64,000 nucleotides of DNA. Origin: Thioalkalivibrio sp. K90mix. GTDB taxonomy: Bacteria > Pseudomonadota > Gammaproteobacteria > Ectothiorhodospirales > Ectothiorhodospiraceae. Below the pieces are notes generated by a model that saw only the letters and a program-made list of their open reading frames with translations, had not been told where the DNA came from and did not search any database. Where the stretch lies: positions 1,233,501-1,297,500 of the forward strand of contig NC_013889.1 in NCBI RefSeq assembly GCF_000025545.1, written 5' to 3'. Positions 63,691 through 64,000 of the stretch are shown here, piece by piece (position 1 is the stretch's first letter; the number at the start of each line of letters is the position of its first letter). The position numbers and the translations under genes are program-made.

Positions 63691-64000
63691 ATGAACCCGA
63701 ATACGCCACCGATCCGTACCGCTGTTTTTCCTGTCGCGGGCATGGGCACCCGCTTTCTTCCGGCCACCAAGGCCAACCCCAAAGAGATGCTCCCCATTGT
63801 CGACAAGCCGCTTATTCAGTACGCGGCCGAGGAGGCCGTGCGTGCGGGTATCGAGACCCTGGTGTTCGTGACCGGTCGCAACAAGCGTTCCATCCCCGAT
63901 CACTTCGACAAGGCCTACGAGCTTGAAACGGAGCTGGAAGAGCGCGGCAAGACGGAGATGCTGGAGAAGGTGCGCAATATCGTGCCGTCCAACGTGACCT
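63691..64000 (+). CDS. galU: UTP-glucose-1-phosphate uridylyltransferase, N-terminal part (cut by window end)
   Basis: The ATG at 63691, seven bases after GGAG, opens a frame that runs off the window after 103 codons. The sequence has the nucleotidyltransferase signature '[20 protein letters not shown]' and '[20 protein letters not shown]', followed by '[17 protein letters not shown]'. This is the N-terminus of GalU, which makes UDP-glucose for LPS, capsule and other glycans. RfbA-type thymidylyltransferases are distinguished by the 'KANPKEMLP' segment. Confidence 0.96.
   Translation, partial: MNPNTPPIRTAVFPVAGMGTRFLPATKANPKEMLPIVDKPLIQYAAEEAVRAGIETLVFVTGRNKRSIPDHFDKAYELETELEERGKTEMLEKVRNIVPSNVT

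Noticed and set aside
1-64000. Mobile elements, CRISPR arrays, tRNA/rRNA genes, prophage or defence islands
   Set aside because: I looked for transposase or integrase motifs, direct-repeat arrays, tRNA cloverleaf sequence, and restriction or toxin-antitoxin genes and saw none. Gene order is conserved housekeeping throughout.

Overview
The window is a continuous stretch of GC-rich (roughly 65% G+C by eye), gene-dense bacterial chromosome. It contains no rRNA or tRNA gene, insertion sequence, CRISPR array or prophage that I can see. Gene content and order point to a gammaproteobacterium with polar flagella: a FleR-type regulator ahead of fliEFGHIJK, the polar-placement genes flhF and flhG, cheYZAB with motCD and a ParA/ParP-like pair, rne divergent from rluC, a csiV-mfd pair, and serC/aroA/cmk/rpsA/ihfB/lapAB/pyrF. 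Composition and order would suit Chromatiales/Ectothiorhodospiraceae such as Thioalkalivibrio, but that assignment is inference.

Region 1 (1-28.8 kb) is a flagellar and chemotaxis island. It opens with the 3' end of a sigma-54 response regulator. A near-perfect -24/-12 (sigma-54) promoter then precedes fliEFGHIJK, which encodes the MS ring, rotor, export ATPase and hook-length ruler. A second -24/-12 promoter precedes fliLMNOPQR-flhBA, which encodes the C ring and export gate; flhF, flhG and fliA follow. cheY, cheZ, cheA, cheB, motC, motD, a ParA ATPase, a ParP-like CheW-domain protein, cheW, an unrecognised 72-residue protein and a DUF2802 membrane protein come next. A second FliK-like/FlhB-like pair lies convergently on the minus strand. 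Many neighbours overlap by 1-14 bp, which suggests translational coupling.

Region 2 (28.9-48.3 kb) is mixed housekeeping: a low-molecular-weight tyrosine phosphatase, RNase E with a 432-bp divergent leader, rluC, a HAD phosphatase, an S49 membrane peptidase, csiV-mfd, the agmatine-to-putrescine pair aguA/aguB behind a small exported SmpA-like protein, the lipoprotein-release ABC genes lolC/lolD, a DUF2062 membrane protein, comEC (whose metallo-beta-lactamase domain appears to have lost metal ligands) and mtnA.

Region 3 (48.4-64 kb) is the conserved gyrA-serC-serA-pheA-hisC-tyrA-aroA-cmk-rpsA-ihfB-lapA-lapB-pyrF segment. It links DNA supercoiling, serine and aromatic amino-acid synthesis, ribosomal protein S1, IHF, LPS-assembly control and pyrimidine synthesis. 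A small exported helix-hairpin-helix protein and the 5' end of galU follow.

I found no clearly novel defence or mobile system. The most promising leads are two near-identical acidic LLD motifs in the CheA linker where the CheY-binding P2 domain should be, an unrecognised 72-residue gene with a strong ribosome-binding site inside the chemotaxis cluster, and the degenerate ComEC nuclease-like domain.
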